From Ktedonobacteraceae bacterium (GTDB lineage Bacteria > Chloroflexota > Ktedonobacteria > Ktedonobacterales > Ktedonobacteraceae), in assembly GCA_014896635.1 (NCBI GenBank), contig JADBKA010000258.1, positions 1-6,435 of the forward strand: a stretch of 6,435 nucleotides of DNA, given 5' to 3'. The notes beneath the pieces were generated by a model, which had not been told where the DNA came from, did not search any database, and saw only the letters and a program-made list of their open reading frames with translations. The position numbers and the translations under genes were made by a program. This document shows, piece after piece, positions 5,918 through 6,435 of this stretch (the first letter of the stretch is position 1; each line of letters starts with the position of its first letter).

Positions 5918-6435
5918 CGCGCAATCTCCTTGACGGCGTAGATGGTGCCATTGTGGATGGCGAGCTGAATTAGCGGCAAGGGACGAGTTGGCGGGCCGGC
6001 AATGACATCTCCTGTTTTTGCATCGAAGTAGCCCTCATGGCAGGGGCAATGCAGTGTGCCATCTCCCCGGTAGAGGACTGCGCACGAAAGATGCGTGCAG
6101 ACGTCGCTGTAGGCTACCAGCCCATGACCCGGCAGGTTGATCAGGATGCCCTGCGCGTATTGATCGGGGAAATCAAAGACCTTCCACTGATTCTCGGCCA
6201 GTTCGCCTTCTTTTGCTATCGGGATGGCTGTTACATTGGGATTCTGAGGAAGCGAGCCGAGAATTGCCAGTGCGCCTGTTGCCAGGAAGAGCGCGCCAGA
6301 GCCGGCGAGCAAGAAGTGCAGGGTATCGCGCCGTGTGACGATATCATCCTCATCCCAGGGATAGGGAAATTCCCTGCGCCATTCTTCTCTGCGCTCCTCA
6401 CGTGGTGTCTCTGCTCCGCTGGTTGGCTGTGCGGT
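5914..6435 (-). CDS. Tat-anchored Rieske [2Fe-2S] protein (5' end beyond window)
   Basis: The frame is open to the window edge, so the true start lies beyond it; 173 residues are visible. An acidic/basic N-terminal stretch with PYPWDEDD (24-31) leads to TRRDTLHFL (34-42), a twin-arginine-like motif, then a hydrophobic helix (about 42-60), giving a membrane-anchored protein with its cluster domain outside the cytoplasm. The Rieske boxes are C113-T-H115-L-S-C118 and C130-P-C132-H133-E-G. Ligands should be C113, H115, C130 and H133, with a C118-C132 disulfide. The second box has EG where bc1-type proteins have GS, so the Ser hydrogen bond that raises the redox potential is missing. GPPTRPLP follows as the usual proline loop. 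No cytochrome b gene is in view. A TTG at 6310-6312 would give 132 residues but cut off the Tat motif, so it is unlikely to be the start. Confidence 0.92.
   Translation of the reverse strand, partial: TAQPTSGAETPREERREEWRREFPYPWDEDDIVTRRDTLHFLLAGSGALFLATGALAILGSLPQNPNVTAIPIAKEGELAENQWKVFDFPDQYAQGILINLPGHGLVAYSDVCTHLSCAVLYRGDGTLHCPCHEGYFDAKTGDVIAGPPTRPLPLIQLAIHNGTIYAVKEIAR

Overview
The window looks like a piece of a Chloroflexota-type chromosome, Ktedonobacteria-like at a guess. This rests on recalled gene content (DUF2249 proteins, NnrS-like membrane proteins, HPP protein, Tat-anchored Rieske protein) and moderately GC-rich composition, not on a marker gene, so the taxonomic call is weak. 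Coding density is high. I see no RNA genes, CRISPR, insertion sequences or phage genes.

Layout, left to right. Positions 1-171 are non-coding: a GC-rich palindromic element and then an 8-bp dyad in front of the first gene. On the plus strand follow a small DUF2249 protein (172-426) and a 12-helix membrane protein of the NnrS / heme-copper-oxidase-like type (453-1796). A DUF59/MIP18-family iron-sulfur assembly protein lies on the minus strand (1869-2189). A 234-bp divergent region (2190-2423) with several short repeats separates it from a plus-strand pair: a second, different DUF2249 protein (2424-2669) and a cupin (2711-3157). A strong hairpin terminator (3214-3252) divides this pair from a converging minus-strand set.

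The minus-strand set reads, in transcription order: a Rieske protein (5914-6435, cut by the window edge), a two-helix small membrane protein whose start overlaps the Rieske stop (5594-5917), an HPP-family membrane protein (4823-5548) and a second 12-helix NnrS-like protein (3274-4728).

How they may work together (inference): NnrS, DUF2249 and HPP proteins are each linked in the literature to nitrogen-oxide metabolism (NO-responsive NnrS; DUF2249 genes near denitrification genes; HPP proteins as nitrite transporters). With a Rieske electron carrier, an Fe-S assembly factor and a cupin, the window reads as an accessory module for nitrite/NO handling or a related respiratory chain. The catalytic reductase or oxidase is not in view and would most likely lie beyond position 6435. 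Two unrelated-looking NnrS-type proteins and two DUF2249 subtypes in one locus are the most distinctive feature.
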